Below are positions 1-5,826 of a stretch of DNA of 6,945 nt, in pieces. The position numbers and the translations under genes are program-made. The DNA lies in contig JBKEAI010000023.1 of assembly GCA_047972145.1 (NCBI GenBank), positions 1 through 6,945 on the forward strand, read 5' to 3'. The DNA is from JAMLGJ01 sp047972145 (GTDB taxonomy: Bacteria > Actinomycetota > Acidimicrobiia > Acidimicrobiales > Microtrichaceae). Below the pieces are notes generated by a model that was given only the letters and a program-made list of their open reading frames with translations, had not been told where the DNA came from and did not search any database. The number at the start of each line of letters is the position of its first letter. Positions within the stretch are counted from its first letter, which is position 1.

Positions 1-983
1 GCGTCTGCTTCGAACCTGTGCGCCTTGCGCATCCGCCAGCGGCCGCGACGCTTCTTCGCCTTGCCAGGATCACCCGGTTTCGCACCGGCAGGTTCGCCCG
101 GACCCTTCGGAGAAGATCCGGACACGACGCCCGGGGTGCTTCGGACCGCGTTCGCTCCACCCGTGTTGACGCCGACCCCTTCGGCGGCGTCACCGGCCTT
201 GGGATCACCGGCCTTGGGATCACCAGGACCATTGACCCCTGGCGCGACAGCGCCCGGCTTGGCGGTGCCAGGTAGATCCACCCCTGGCGGCGTCACCGTG
301 TGTGGCTTGCCATCGCGAGTGGGATCGATTCCACCCGGCTTGGTGCCACCTGACCAGACACCACCCGATCCAGCTCCGGTCGGGTCCACACCACCCGCGC
401 CGAAGGACCCGGGCTTCACATCAGCCTGTTTGGCATCAGCCTGTTTGGCATCAGCGTGTCGGGCATCGCCTTGTTCGGGCCCGCTCTTCTTGGATCCGCC
501 CTTCTTGGATCCGCCCTTCTTGGATCCGCCCGGCTTGGCATCCGCAGGCTTGGCATCCGCAGGCTTGGCCGCGCCAGCTGCAACCTCACCGTCGTTGGCC
601 CCGGCAGCCTTTTTCTTGCCACCTGCCTTCACATCGGCCACCGTGGCTCCACCGGTGCTGGGCACCCCCGGTGCGGCTCCACCGACGCCCGCGGCATGCG
701 GCTCGGTTCGCGGGGCCTTGGGCGCGACGGTGTGCGGAGCATTGGGCGGGGTCACGTGCGAACCAACTGGTGGGAGCGGTACCGCGTCGCCGGGGATCCT
801 GGGCTTGTGGTCCTGTGAGGCCCACACAGGAGTACCCCCAACCGGGGAGTCCCACGCCGAAGTCCCGCGGGCCCGCGAGGTCCGCGACGCCTCAGCCGCC
901 TCACGTCGGCGCTGCGCCACGATGGCCACGACGATCACCACGAGCATTGCCACCAGCGCGGCCGCCATCAGAATGATCTGCAC
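1..983 (-). CDS. Membrane-anchored Lys/Pro/Gly/Ala-rich protein with pentapeptide repeats, partial (3' end outside window)
   Basis: The minus-strand frame stays open from a GTG at 983 to the window edge (327 codons seen, C terminus missing). An in-frame TGA at 1002-1004 limits upstream extension; an ATG at 968 is an alternative start, and neither start has a clear ribosome binding site. Residues ~2-23 are one hydrophobic segment (IILMAAALVAMLVVIVVAIV) followed at once by QRRRE, so by the positive-inside rule the long remainder is probably cytoplasmic. That remainder is low complexity: Pro/Ala/Gly-rich to ~residue 125, then KKK and repeat blocks DAKPA (~140-151), GGSKK x3 (152-166), DAKQA-type (174-188) and GDPKA (255-264), ending in a strongly basic stretch with KAKKRRGRWRMRKAHR near the edge. 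I do not recognise a family. A basic, disordered, membrane-tethered tail could bind a polyanion such as nucleic acid, but that is inference. Regular in-frame repeats and GC-ending codons favour a real gene over the opposite-strand open frames. Confidence 0.72.
   Translation of the reverse strand, partial: MQIILMAAALVAMLVVIVVAIVAQRRREAAEASRTSRARGTSAWDSPVGGTPVWASQDHKPRIPGDAVPLPPVGSHVTPPNAPHTVAPKAPRTEPHAAGVGGAAPGVPSTGGATVADVKAGGKKKAAGANDGEVAAGAAKPADAKPADAKPGGSKKGGSKKGGSKKSGPEQGDARHADAKQADAKQADVKPGSFGAGGVDPTGAGSGGVWSGGTKPGGIDPTRDGKPHTVTPPGVDLPGTAKPGAVAPGVNGPGDPKAGDPKAGDAAEGVGVNTGGANAVRSTPGVVSGSSPKGPGEPAGAKPGDPGKAKKRRGRWRMRKAHRFEAD
191..220 (-). repeat. 15-bp tandem repeat, about 2.5 copies, encoding GDPKA
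   Basis: Two exact copies of caccggccttgggat lie at 191-205 and 206-220, with partial copies on both sides. On the minus strand they encode Gly-Asp-Pro-Lys-Ala inside the Lys-rich membrane protein. Confidence 0.85.
420..464 (-). repeat. 15-bp tandem repeat, 3 copies, encoding DAKQA-type units
   Basis: atcagcctgtttggc occurs at 420-434 and 435-449, with a diverged third copy at 450-464. The minus-strand product is Ala-Lys-Gln-Ala-Asp in register with the other pentapeptide arrays; the diverged copy reads Ala-Arg-His-Ala-Asp. Confidence 0.85.
486..530 (-). repeat. 15-bp tandem repeat, 3 exact copies, encoding GGSKK
   Basis: cttcttggatccgcc is repeated exactly at 486-500, 501-515 and 516-530, giving three Gly-Gly-Ser-Lys-Lys units on the minus strand. 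Exact identity, including third codon positions, suggests recent slippage expansion. Confidence 0.9.
531..569 (-). repeat. 15-bp tandem repeat, about 2.5 copies, encoding DAKPA
   Basis: ggcttggcatccgca occurs at 532-546 and 547-561, followed by a partial copy. It directly adjoins the GGSKK array and encodes Asp-Ala-Lys-Pro-Ala on the minus strand. Confidence 0.85.
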
Positions 984-1019
984 GTCGCAGAGTCTGTTCG
1001 ATCAGAACATCCGCGCGGT

Positions 1020-1083
1020 GCATACCCAGTGTTGTCCAAACCCGGTGTTGTCCAAACCCGGTGTTGTCCATACCCAGCATTGC
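1020..1083. repeat. Intergenic 16-bp tandem repeat, 4 units
   Basis: Two exact central units (ccaaacccggtgttgt at 1036-1051 and 1052-1067) are flanked by diverged units at 1020-1035 and 1068-1083. The array fills much of the 162-bp gap between the rip3-like gene stop (1146) and the GTG start of the Lys-rich protein (983), so it lies within ~40-100 bp upstream of that start. The 16-bp period is out of phase with codons and no supported frame crosses it. A small perfect hairpin (gcgca/tgcgc, 1082-1096) abuts it. It has no spacers, so it is not a CRISPR. Confidence 0.9.
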
Positions 1084-1145
1084 GCATCCGTTGCGCGGTG
1101 CACATCCCACGGCGCGGGACCGCATCCCTACAGGAAGGGGCGACC

Positions 1146-2312
1146 TCAGTAGGGCGTGCTGGAGCCCGCTGGTGCGCCCGCAGGGCGCGTTGGCGCCACC
1201 TGCCCGGGGTTGCGGGCGGCGTCTCGGATCTGACCCGGGCCGATGAGCCCAACCAATCGGCCCTCGCTCAGCACGAGTGCATGCCCGGTTGGCCCCAGGG
1301 AGGACACCACTTCGCGGAGCGTGTCGGTGGGCGACACCATCGCCACATCGGAAAGATGCGACATGATCCTGACCACCTCGGTGGTCCTCCACGACTGCGC
1401 CGGCAACTGCTTGACGCTGTCGAGAAGCACCAACCCACGTATCTGTTGGGTCTCGTCGACCACCGGTACTGCGCCCTGCTGTGTGTTGTGGAACACCCCC
1501 GACACCACCGTGGCCACCGGTTCCCATGTGGACACGACCTGAACAGGCGACACCATCACCTGGGCGGCTGTGATGTTGGACAACGCCGAAGTGGTCCGGT
1601 AGTAGCCGGCCTCTGCGCGCGCCGCGTTGAACAGGAATACTCCGATGAGCACCGTCCACAGCGAGCCGATGTCGCCTGTGAGCATCATCTCGGCGAACCC
1701 GCCGGCGATGACCAGACCGGCTATCACCTGGCCGGCTACCGCAGCGTTGTGCATGCCCCGGGAACGGTCACCGCGCAACTTCCACATGATCGATCCCAGG
1801 ATCCTGCCCCCGTCGAGCGGAGCTCCGGGCAGGAGGTTGAACACGGTGAGGAACCCGTTGAGCAGCCCGAGGTAGGCGAGCATCACCACCCACACCTGAG
1901 GCCCGTCGATGCTGTTGATCGCCACGGAACCACCGATCGCGAGTGCACCCATCGCGAAGCTGGCTGCCGGACCGGCCGCCGCGATCCGGAACTCCGCACC
2001 GGGGCTGGGGGGATCGCCTTCCAGCTGGGCCACACCCCCGAACATCCACAGCGTTATGCCGCGCACGCCCACTCCATTGCGACGGGCGACCACAGCGTGG
2101 GCGATCTCGTGGCCGAGCAGGGAAGCGAGGAACGCAAGGGCCCCGACGATGCCCGCCGACCAGTAGACCACCGGTAGGCGTTGGGGCACCTGCGAGGGCA
2201 GAAGCCCCGACGCGAACGTCCAGGTCAGCAACCCAGCGATCAGCAGTGTGCTGACCTCGGCTGACACATCCACTCCGGCGATTCGCCCGAGTGGGACTCC
2301 ACGTGAACGCAT
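1146..2312 (-). CDS. rip3: Site-2 protease family (M50) intramembrane zinc metalloprotease with tandem CBS domains, Rip3-like
   Basis: A polytopic membrane protease expected to cut transmembrane substrates within the bilayer; relatives take part in regulated intramembrane proteolysis of anti-sigma factors. Numbered from the ATG at 2312 (388 aa): a Gly-Arg-Ile-Ala-Gly start typical of the family, hydrophobic segments at ~18-36 and 49-67, the zinc motif HEIAH at 68-72, the fold motif GPAAS (~114-118), further membrane segments, and the third zinc ligand in NLLPGAPLDGG (159-169, Asp167). Two CBS domains follow (~246-366) and may sense adenosyl nucleotides. Domain order and length (M. tuberculosis Rip3 is ~393 aa) agree closely with Rip3. 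An in-frame TTG at 2324 would add four residues; the ATG is preferred by codon type, but it is preceded directly by a G run and the start is not certain. A terminator upstream separates it from yaaA, so it is probably transcribed alone. The substrate is unknown. Confidence 0.92.
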   Translation of the reverse strand: MRSRGVPLGRIAGVDVSAEVSTLLIAGLLTWTFASGLLPSQVPQRLPVVYWSAGIVGALAFLASLLGHEIAHAVVARRNGVGVRGITLWMFGGVAQLEGDPPSPGAEFRIAAAGPAASFAMGALAIGGSVAINSIDGPQVWVVMLAYLGLLNGFLTVFNLLPGAPLDGGRILGSIMWKLRGDRSRGMHNAAVAGQVIAGLVIAGGFAEMMLTGDIGSLWTVLIGVFLFNAARAEAGYYRTTSALSNITAAQVMVSPVQVVSTWEPVATVVSGVFHNTQQGAVPVVDETQQIRGLVLLDSVKQLPAQSWRTTEVVRIMSHLSDVAMVSPTDTLREVVSSLGPTGHALVLSEGRLVGLIGPGQIRDAARNPGQVAPTRPAGAPAGSSTPY

Positions 2313-2375
2313 CCCCCCAGTCAACCACGCTCAGGCGACAACGCACTTTCAGGTTTCCGGCACCGGCTTCGTGTC

Positions 2376-2402
2376 GAAAAGACCTCCGGTCGATACCGGA
2401 GG
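2376..2402 (-). terminator. Rho-independent terminator of yaaA
   Basis: Read on the minus strand, a perfect 8-bp stem (CCTCCGGT with ACCGGAGG, 2383-2390 and 2395-2402, 4-nt loop) is followed directly by TCTTTTC (2382-2376). It lies 36 bp after the yaaA stop and before the rip3-like gene, uncoupling the two. Confidence 0.8.
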
Positions 2403-2437
2403 CTCGTCTCCTGCTCGCCAGCATCACCAGCCGAGGC

Positions 2438-3247
2438 CTACCGACCGAGCGCCACGAAACGCAGAGCCCTCACACCGTCGATCGGTTCGAGCGATTCGTG
2501 CTGGAGGCGGTATCCACCCGGATGCTCCCAATCGAGGAGGTCACCGGGCGTCGCGGCCGGGTTCCGGACCAGGTGCGACACCAGCGCACCCTTGAGCGCC
2601 TTGTTCCAGTGACTAACGGGGCGCAACTCACCGGCGCGGTTGGGCTCAAGGAACACCGCTGTGTTGACCACCCTGTGCCCGGTCGGCCCGAGCGCAGCAG
2701 CGTGTTCCTGGGGCAGCAGGTTCCAAAGCTCCGCACCCCGGGCCAGCGCCGCGATGAGGTCTGTGACCGCCGGTCGCCACCAGGTGGACAACTTTCCGAG
2801 AGCACCCAGAGATACCGACATCTTGAGCCGGTAGTCGGGAATCAGCTCGTCAGGCGCTACCACGCCCCACAGCCCCGACAGGATCCGTACGGAGCGGGTG
2901 AGCCGTGCCTGTTGGCCGGCTGTCATCGTCACCGCGTCGAGGTGTTGGTAGAGCACCCCGTCGTAGCGCTCGATCGCGGGAAGTGTCGCAGCGTCGTTGA
3001 CGTCCGCCCCGGCGTCGCGGGCTCGCACGAGTGCTTCACCACCCACACCGAAGAACCTCTCCAACGACCCCGGGGTAGCCGAACCGGTGCCGCCTTCGAG
3101 CATCTCGACGAGGGCGTGAGCAACCTCGCGGCGGCGCTCGTAAAGCGGATGCCCAAGGGCTCCCGGCGATTGCTGCCACGGGGGGCCCTCGCCACCGAGG
3201 GCCTTGCCCTCCGAAGGTGGGATCAGGATGATTCTGCGCCGTGACAT
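2438..3247 (-). CDS. yaaA: YaaA / UPF0246 (DUF328) family peroxide-stress protein
   Basis: A cytoplasmic protein of the YaaA family. In E. coli YaaA limits damage during peroxide stress by lowering free intracellular iron, and it binds DNA; the reaction, if any, is not settled. From the ATG at 3247 the product is 269 aa, close to the usual ~250-260. It shows the N-terminal signature IILIPPSEGK (residues ~6-15), typical of the actinobacterial branch, the central YDGVLYQHL and LSGLWGVVAPDELIPDYRLKM-type blocks, LWNLLPQEH, and SHWNKALKGALVSHLV near the C terminus. An ATG nine bases upstream (3256) is also possible; 3247 is chosen because GAGG lies nine bases before it and the hydrophobic first strand then starts close to the N terminus. 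It lies 87 bp downstream of tRNA-Arg on the same strand. No promoter was convincing in that gap. Confidence 0.9.
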   Translation of the reverse strand: MSRRRIILIPPSEGKALGGEGPPWQQSPGALGHPLYERRREVAHALVEMLEGGTGSATPGSLERFFGVGGEALVRARDAGADVNDAATLPAIERYDGVLYQHLDAVTMTAGQQARLTRSVRILSGLWGVVAPDELIPDYRLKMSVSLGALGKLSTWWRPAVTDLIAALARGAELWNLLPQEHAAALGPTGHRVVNTAVFLEPNRAGELRPVSHWNKALKGALVSHLVRNPAATPGDLLDWEHPGGYRLQHESLEPIDGVRALRFVALGR

Positions 3248-3310
3248 CGCTGCCATCCTCGCACCGAAGCCCCTATGCCAGGTTCAGCTCTCACAAAGTC
3301 CTGGGGTACG

Positions 3311-3329
3311 ACAGAACCGCTCCAAGCGG
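3311..3329 (-). terminator. Weak intrinsic terminator candidate after tRNA-Arg
   Basis: On the minus strand a 5-bp stem CCGCT/AGCGG with loop TGG (3329-3317) is followed by TTCTGT. It sits a few bases after the tRNA-Arg 3' end. The stem is short and the T-tract broken, so it may be weak or absent. Confidence 0.4.
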
Positions 3330-3333
3330 GACG

Positions 3334-3407
3334 CGCCCCCGGCAGGATTCGAACCTGCGACCTCGGGATTAGAAGTCCCTTGCTCTGTCCAGCTGAGCTA
3401 CGGGGGC
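3334..3407 (-). tRNA. tRNA-Arg (anticodon TCT)
   Basis: The minus strand folds as a full cloverleaf: acceptor GCCCCCG/CGGGGGC, D-arm GCTC...GAGC, anticodon loop CTTCTAA giving TCT (reads AGA), T-arm GCAGG-TTCGAAT-CCTGC, discriminator G. The outermost anticodon-stem pair is an A-G mismatch. CCA is not encoded (CGT follows), so it must be added after transcription. Confidence 0.95.
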
Positions 3408-3443
3408 AGGGCTAGCACGGTATAGGATGCTCGGCCTTGTCAT

Positions 3444-3522
3444 GGTGGCCGTAGCTCAGCCCGGTTAGAGCGCCAGGTTGTGGCCCTGGAGGTCGGGGGT
3501 TCAAGTCCCCTCGGTCACCCCA
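3444..3522 (+). tRNA. tRNA-His (anticodon GTG), CCA encoded
   Basis: The acceptor stem GTGGCCG/CGGTCAC (one G-T wobble) is extended by G-1 (3444) pairing with C73 (3519), the identity feature of bacterial tRNA-His. Anticodon stem CCAGG/CCTGG encloses loop TTGTGGC, anticodon GTG. T-arm is GGGGG-TTCAAGT-CCCCT. CCA follows at 3520-3522, unlike the other two tRNAs here. A short hairpin (3529-3543, CGAGGT/ACCTCG) lies downstream but has no T-tract. Confidence 0.96.
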
Positions 3523-3593
3523 AGCGGGCGAGGTCCGACCTCGGCAACCGGGAACGCGGCCTCACGGCATGCACGGCCGGCGTCGGGCCTCGC

Positions 3594-4832
3594 TCAAACA
3601 CCAGAGACGACCTCTGCGCCGAGTGTGCGCGAGAAGCCGTCCGCGATGACCAGGTACTCGGGAGCGAGCTCTTCGATCGAGGACAAGCCCATGCCCAGCA
3701 GTGCCGAGTCGATACCGCTGCGCATGATGTCGAGCACGTTCTCGACACCGGCCTGACCGTTCGCCGCGAGCCCCCACAGGTAGGCGCGGCCGATCATGAC
3801 CGCCCTTGCGCCGAGGGCGACCGCCTTGACCACGTCGCTACCCCGTCGGATCCCTCCGTCGAGGAGCACCTCGATCTCGTCGCCGACCGCATCGGCCACT
3901 GGCCCGAGCGCCCGGATGGGAGCCGGTGTGCCGTCGAGGTTGTTGCCGCCGTGGTTGGACACCGAGATGGCGGCTACCCCGCAGTCGACCGCCCTGCGTG
4001 CATCGTCGACCCGGCACACACCCTTGAGCATGAACGGGGTGCCCGAGAGCTGGCGCCACTGCTCGCACATCCAGGCGACGTCGTCCCAACTCGGCGGTGT
4101 GGTGTTCATCCACTCGTAGTAGGCACCGAAGAACGTCGGCCCATGTGCCTCACCCGGAGCTGCGAGGTTCGGAGCGGTCAGGTCCGGCAGGTCCCGGGCA
4201 AACGATGCCAACCAGCGTGGGTGGCGCAGGACCGAGGGCGCGAACCGCACCGCTGTGCGCAGGTCGACCTGTTCGGGTATCTCGGGGCTCCCCCAGTCAC
4301 GGCCGACCGAAAACGACCAGTCGAGTGTGGCGATCAGGCCGACGGCACCTGCATCGTGGGCACGCTGCATGCGTTGCACCATCACGTCGCGCTCGCCGGT
4401 CCAGTACATCTGGAACAGCGTCTGGGGATTGGCCGCCACGACGTCCTCGATCGAGCGGCTCGCGAAGTTCGACAACCCCATCACCGTGCCCCGCGCGGCC
4501 GCGGCGCGCGCCACCGCTACCTCGCCCTCGGGGTGAACGGCCTGCACACCGGTGGGCGAGATGATCACCGGCAGGGAGACGGGCTGGCCCATGACCGTGG
4601 TCTCCATCGAGCGATCGGGTTGGTGACCCGCCACGTGCGGGGCGAAGCCGAGCTCGCGGAACGCGGCTTCGTTGTCCGAGATGCTCTGGCCACGTTCGGA
4701 CCCTGCGACGAGGGCCCCGTAGACCGGCGCAGGCAGACGCTTGCGAGCCCGGCGCTGCGCGACGGCGACCGATTCGAACCAGGGGTTCTGGGCCCACGGG
4801 TTCAGTTCAGCGATCTTGGCGAGTTTTCCCAC
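3594..4832 (-). CDS. mftD: MftD, pre-mycofactocin synthase (FMN-dependent alpha-hydroxy-acid oxidase family)
   Basis: In mycofactocin synthesis MftD uses FMN to deaminate oxidatively the pyrrolidinone made from the MftA peptide (AHDP), giving the redox-active alpha-keto amide of pre-mycofactocin. The protein (412 aa) resembles M. tuberculosis MftD/LldD1 (Rv0694) over nearly its whole length: ISDNEAAFRELGFAPHV (51-67), VIISPTGVQAV (89-99), GTVMGLSNFAS (115-125), TLDWSFSVGRDWGSPEIPE (169-187), FMLKGV with the FMN-contacting Lys270, catalytic His294 in SNHGGNNLDGTPA (292-304), the phosphate-binding region DGGIRRGSD (325-333) and ARAVMIGRAYLWGLAANGQ (342-360). The frame stays open for 57 codons upstream, but that part is not MftD-like; the GTG at 4832 with GGGAG six bases before it is the supported start. 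Relative to M. tuberculosis there are ~15 extra N-terminal residues. A generic lactate dehydrogenase label is possible but fits less well. No other mft biosynthetic gene adjoins it. Confidence 0.93.
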   Translation of the reverse strand: MGKLAKIAELNPWAQNPWFESVAVAQRRARKRLPAPVYGALVAGSERGQSISDNEAAFRELGFAPHVAGHQPDRSMETTVMGQPVSLPVIISPTGVQAVHPEGEVAVARAAAARGTVMGLSNFASRSIEDVVAANPQTLFQMYWTGERDVMVQRMQRAHDAGAVGLIATLDWSFSVGRDWGSPEIPEQVDLRTAVRFAPSVLRHPRWLASFARDLPDLTAPNLAAPGEAHGPTFFGAYYEWMNTTPPSWDDVAWMCEQWRQLSGTPFMLKGVCRVDDARRAVDCGVAAISVSNHGGNNLDGTPAPIRALGPVADAVGDEIEVLLDGGIRRGSDVVKAVALGARAVMIGRAYLWGLAANGQAGVENVLDIMRSGIDSALLGMGLSSIEELAPEYLVIADGFSRTLGAEVVSGV

Positions 4833-4838
4833 GGCGTG

Positions 4839-4843
4839 CTCCC
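4839..4843 (-). promoter_or_regulatory. Ribosome binding site that fixes the mftD start
   Basis: GGGAG on the minus strand, six bases before the GTG at 4832. It supports this start over the TTG/ATG-type codons far upstream in the same frame. Confidence 0.7.
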
Positions 4844-4892
4844 GTCGTTCGGTCCCAGCGACCCTCGCCGGTGCGCCGGTGATCGGGTTCGG

Positions 4893-4908
4893 GCGGTCAC
4901 ACGACCGC
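4893..4908 (-). promoter_or_regulatory. Hairpin in the putative mftD 5' untranslated region
   Basis: A perfect 6-bp stem (GCGGTC/GACCGC) with a 4-nt loop lies between the candidate mftD promoter and its start codon. It has no T-tract, so it is not a typical terminator; a role in RNA stability or regulation is only possible. Confidence 0.4.
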
Positions 4909-4937
4909 TCGCGGACCTCGTGCACCGGGCTACCTCG

Positions 4938-4966
4938 ACAATAAACGCACTCGTTGCAACAAACAA
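4938..4966 (-). promoter_or_regulatory. Candidate sigma-70-type promoter of mftD
   Basis: Minus strand: TTGTTT (4966-4961), a 17-bp spacer, then TATTGT (4943-4938). It lies in the only AT-rich stretch of the mftD-mftR gap. Transcription would begin near 4931, giving a leader of ~100 nt. The palindrome GTTGCAAC (4953-4960) falls inside the spacer, where a bound TetR-type repressor would block polymerase. Confidence 0.5.
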
Positions 4967-4982
4967 CTGGGATCGCTAGCGT
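4954..4982 (+). promoter_or_regulatory. Weak candidate promoter of mftR, overlapping the mftD promoter
   Basis: TTGCAA (4954-4959), 17-bp spacer, TAGCGT (4977-4982). The -10 is a poor match. Transcription would start about at the TTG codons (4988/4991), implying a leaderless message, which is common in actinobacteria. Confidence 0.28.
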
Positions 4983-4987
4983 CACGG

Positions 4988-5608
4988 TTGTTGGCCGACG
5001 CATCCCCCTCCCCGATCACCCAGGCAGACACCCGCACCCGAGGACGACCTGAGGTCACCAGCCGCGGCGAGATAGAACGCGCCGCCTTCGAGCTGTTCGC
5101 CACCCACGGCTTCGGAGGCACGACACTCGACATGATCGCCGGCAAGCTCGGTGTCGCACGCCGCACCTTGTTTCGGTACTTCGACTCCAAGAACGACATC
5201 CCGTGGGGTTCCTTCGAAGAGAGCCTCGCCGGCTTCGAGGTGCTCCTCGAGGAATTCCCCGAGGAGGTCCCGTTGTGGGAGGCCGTACACCGGGGCGTGG
5301 TGGCGTTCAACGACTTCGATCCCGAGGTTCTGACAGTGCACCGCGAACGGATGCGGTTGATCCTGTCGACCCCCGCACTCCAAGCCCACTCCGCGCTGCG
5401 CTACCAGGCTTGGCGCGCGGTGATCGCACGGTTCGTAGGGTCGCGTTGTTCCCTGGAGCCCGACGACCTGTATCCGCGGACTGCGGGCCACGTGAGCCTC
5501 GCCCTCGCGCTCGCCGCGTACGAGCAGTGGCTCGACCCCCGCGAGACACGTCCGCTGGGCGAACTGCTAGATGCCGCCATGCGGTCACTGCGGGAACACC
5601 TCAGCTGA
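4988..5608 (+). CDS. mftR: MftR, TetR-family mycofactocin system transcriptional regulator
   Basis: A DNA-binding repressor, 206 aa as drawn. The N-terminal helix-turn-helix spans ~28-75, with TTLDMIAGKLGVARRTLFRYF (roughly 45-65) as the recognition region, then SKNDIPWG, a stretch shared with M. tuberculosis MftR (Rv0691c). The ligand domain contains AVHRGVVAFNDFDPE, HRERMRLILSTPALQAHS and LALAAYEQWL, again MftR-like. In mycobacteria MftR represses the mft operon and is reported to respond to acyl-CoAs. Here the gene is divergent from mftD, so mftD and its own gene are the likely targets. The start is unsure: the only upstream candidates are TTG at 4988 and 4991 with no ribosome binding site, and the first ~25 residues are not conserved. 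It might otherwise be an unrelated TetR, but the agreement through the ligand domain makes MftR the better call. Confidence 0.87.
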   Translation: MLADASPSPITQADTRTRGRPEVTSRGEIERAAFELFATHGFGGTTLDMIAGKLGVARRTLFRYFDSKNDIPWGSFEESLAGFEVLLEEFPEEVPLWEAVHRGVVAFNDFDPEVLTVHRERMRLILSTPALQAHSALRYQAWRAVIARFVGSRCSLEPDDLYPRTAGHVSLALALAAYEQWLDPRETRPLGELLDAAMRSLREHLS

Positions 5609-5610
5609 CG

Positions 5611-5697
5611 CGGCTTGAAACACCCCAGCTTCGAACACCGGAGGCAGCAACGCAGTGTCGAGCACTGCAAGCGAGCACGGCAGTGTCGAGCACCGCA
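5611..5697. repeat. Degenerate 13-16 bp tandem repeat array downstream of mftR
   Basis: A core of the form GARCACBG recurs at about 5617, 5633, 5660, 5673 and 5688, with a weaker unit near 5647, giving steps of about 13-16 bp. Two units are close copies: gcagtgtcgagcac at 5652-5665 and 5680-5693, 28 bp apart. A possible inverted unit (ggagttccaagccc) lies at 5760-5773. The array is non-coding as far as I can tell and fills much of the 223-bp gap between mftR and tRNA-Lys. Confidence 0.6.
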
Positions 5698-5773
5698 GCG
5701 TGGCGCGGGCCACAGCGCAGGCACGGGGACCAGAGGCCAGGCTCTCGTTCTCCAACGCCGGAGTTCCAAGCCC

Positions 5774-5804
5774 TTGGCCGATCAACCACATCGGTAGCTA
5801 CAAT
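5774..5804 (+). promoter_or_regulatory. Candidate tRNA-Lys promoter
   Basis: TACAAT (5799-5804) is a good -10; TTGGCC (5774-5779) is a weak -35 with a long 19-bp spacer. The start point would be near 5810, about 20 nt before the tRNA. An inverted repeat CCGAT/ATCGG (5778-5794) lies within it. Confidence 0.4.
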
Positions 5805-5809
5805 CGCTG

Positions 5810-5826
5810 TCCCGGCACCGCCGGGA
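5810..5826 (+). promoter_or_regulatory. Hairpin in the tRNA-Lys leader
   Basis: TCCCGGC/GCCGGGA, a perfect 7-bp stem with a 3-nt ACC loop, ends five bases before the mature tRNA 5' end. If transcription starts near 5810 the hairpin would form the very 5' end of the precursor removed by RNase P. Confidence 0.5.

Noticed and set aside
1020..1083. CRISPR array
   Set aside because: The 16-bp units are contiguous with no spacers, and there are no cas genes.
25..1152. Long plus-strand open frame (375 codons) over the left end
   Set aside because: It is the complement of the minus-strand Lys-rich gene and also runs through the non-coding 16-bp repeat. The product is a Pro/Ala/Ser-rich shadow without recognisable domains; the minus frame has a coherent membrane anchor and in-phase pentapeptides.
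1029..2177. Plus-strand open frame opposite the rip3-like gene
   Set aside because: Antisense to a gene with HEIAH and NLLPGAPLDGG motifs; the product is His/Arg-rich and lacks domains.
2291..3244. Plus-strand open frame opposite yaaA
   Set aside because: Antisense shadow of the well-supported YaaA-family gene, and it crosses the yaaA terminator.
3529..3543. Terminator for tRNA-His or mftD
   Set aside because: There is a 6-bp hairpin between the two convergent genes, but no T-tract follows it in either direction, so I do not call it a terminator.
3480..4979. 499-codon plus-strand open frame, longer than mftD itself
   Set aside because: It begins inside tRNA-His and lies antisense to mftD, whose conserved MftD motifs are unmistakable. 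The plus product is Arg/His/Gly-rich with no domain.
4833..4987. Hidden mftA precursor gene in the mftD-mftR gap
   Set aside because: I looked for a small peptide ending in Val-Tyr after a Gly-rich core and saw none on either strand; the gap is only ~155 bp.
4833..5003. 57-codon N-terminal extension of mftD
   Set aside because: The extension has no MftD similarity, crosses the candidate promoter and overlaps the start of mftR; the GTG at 4832 has a good ribosome binding site.
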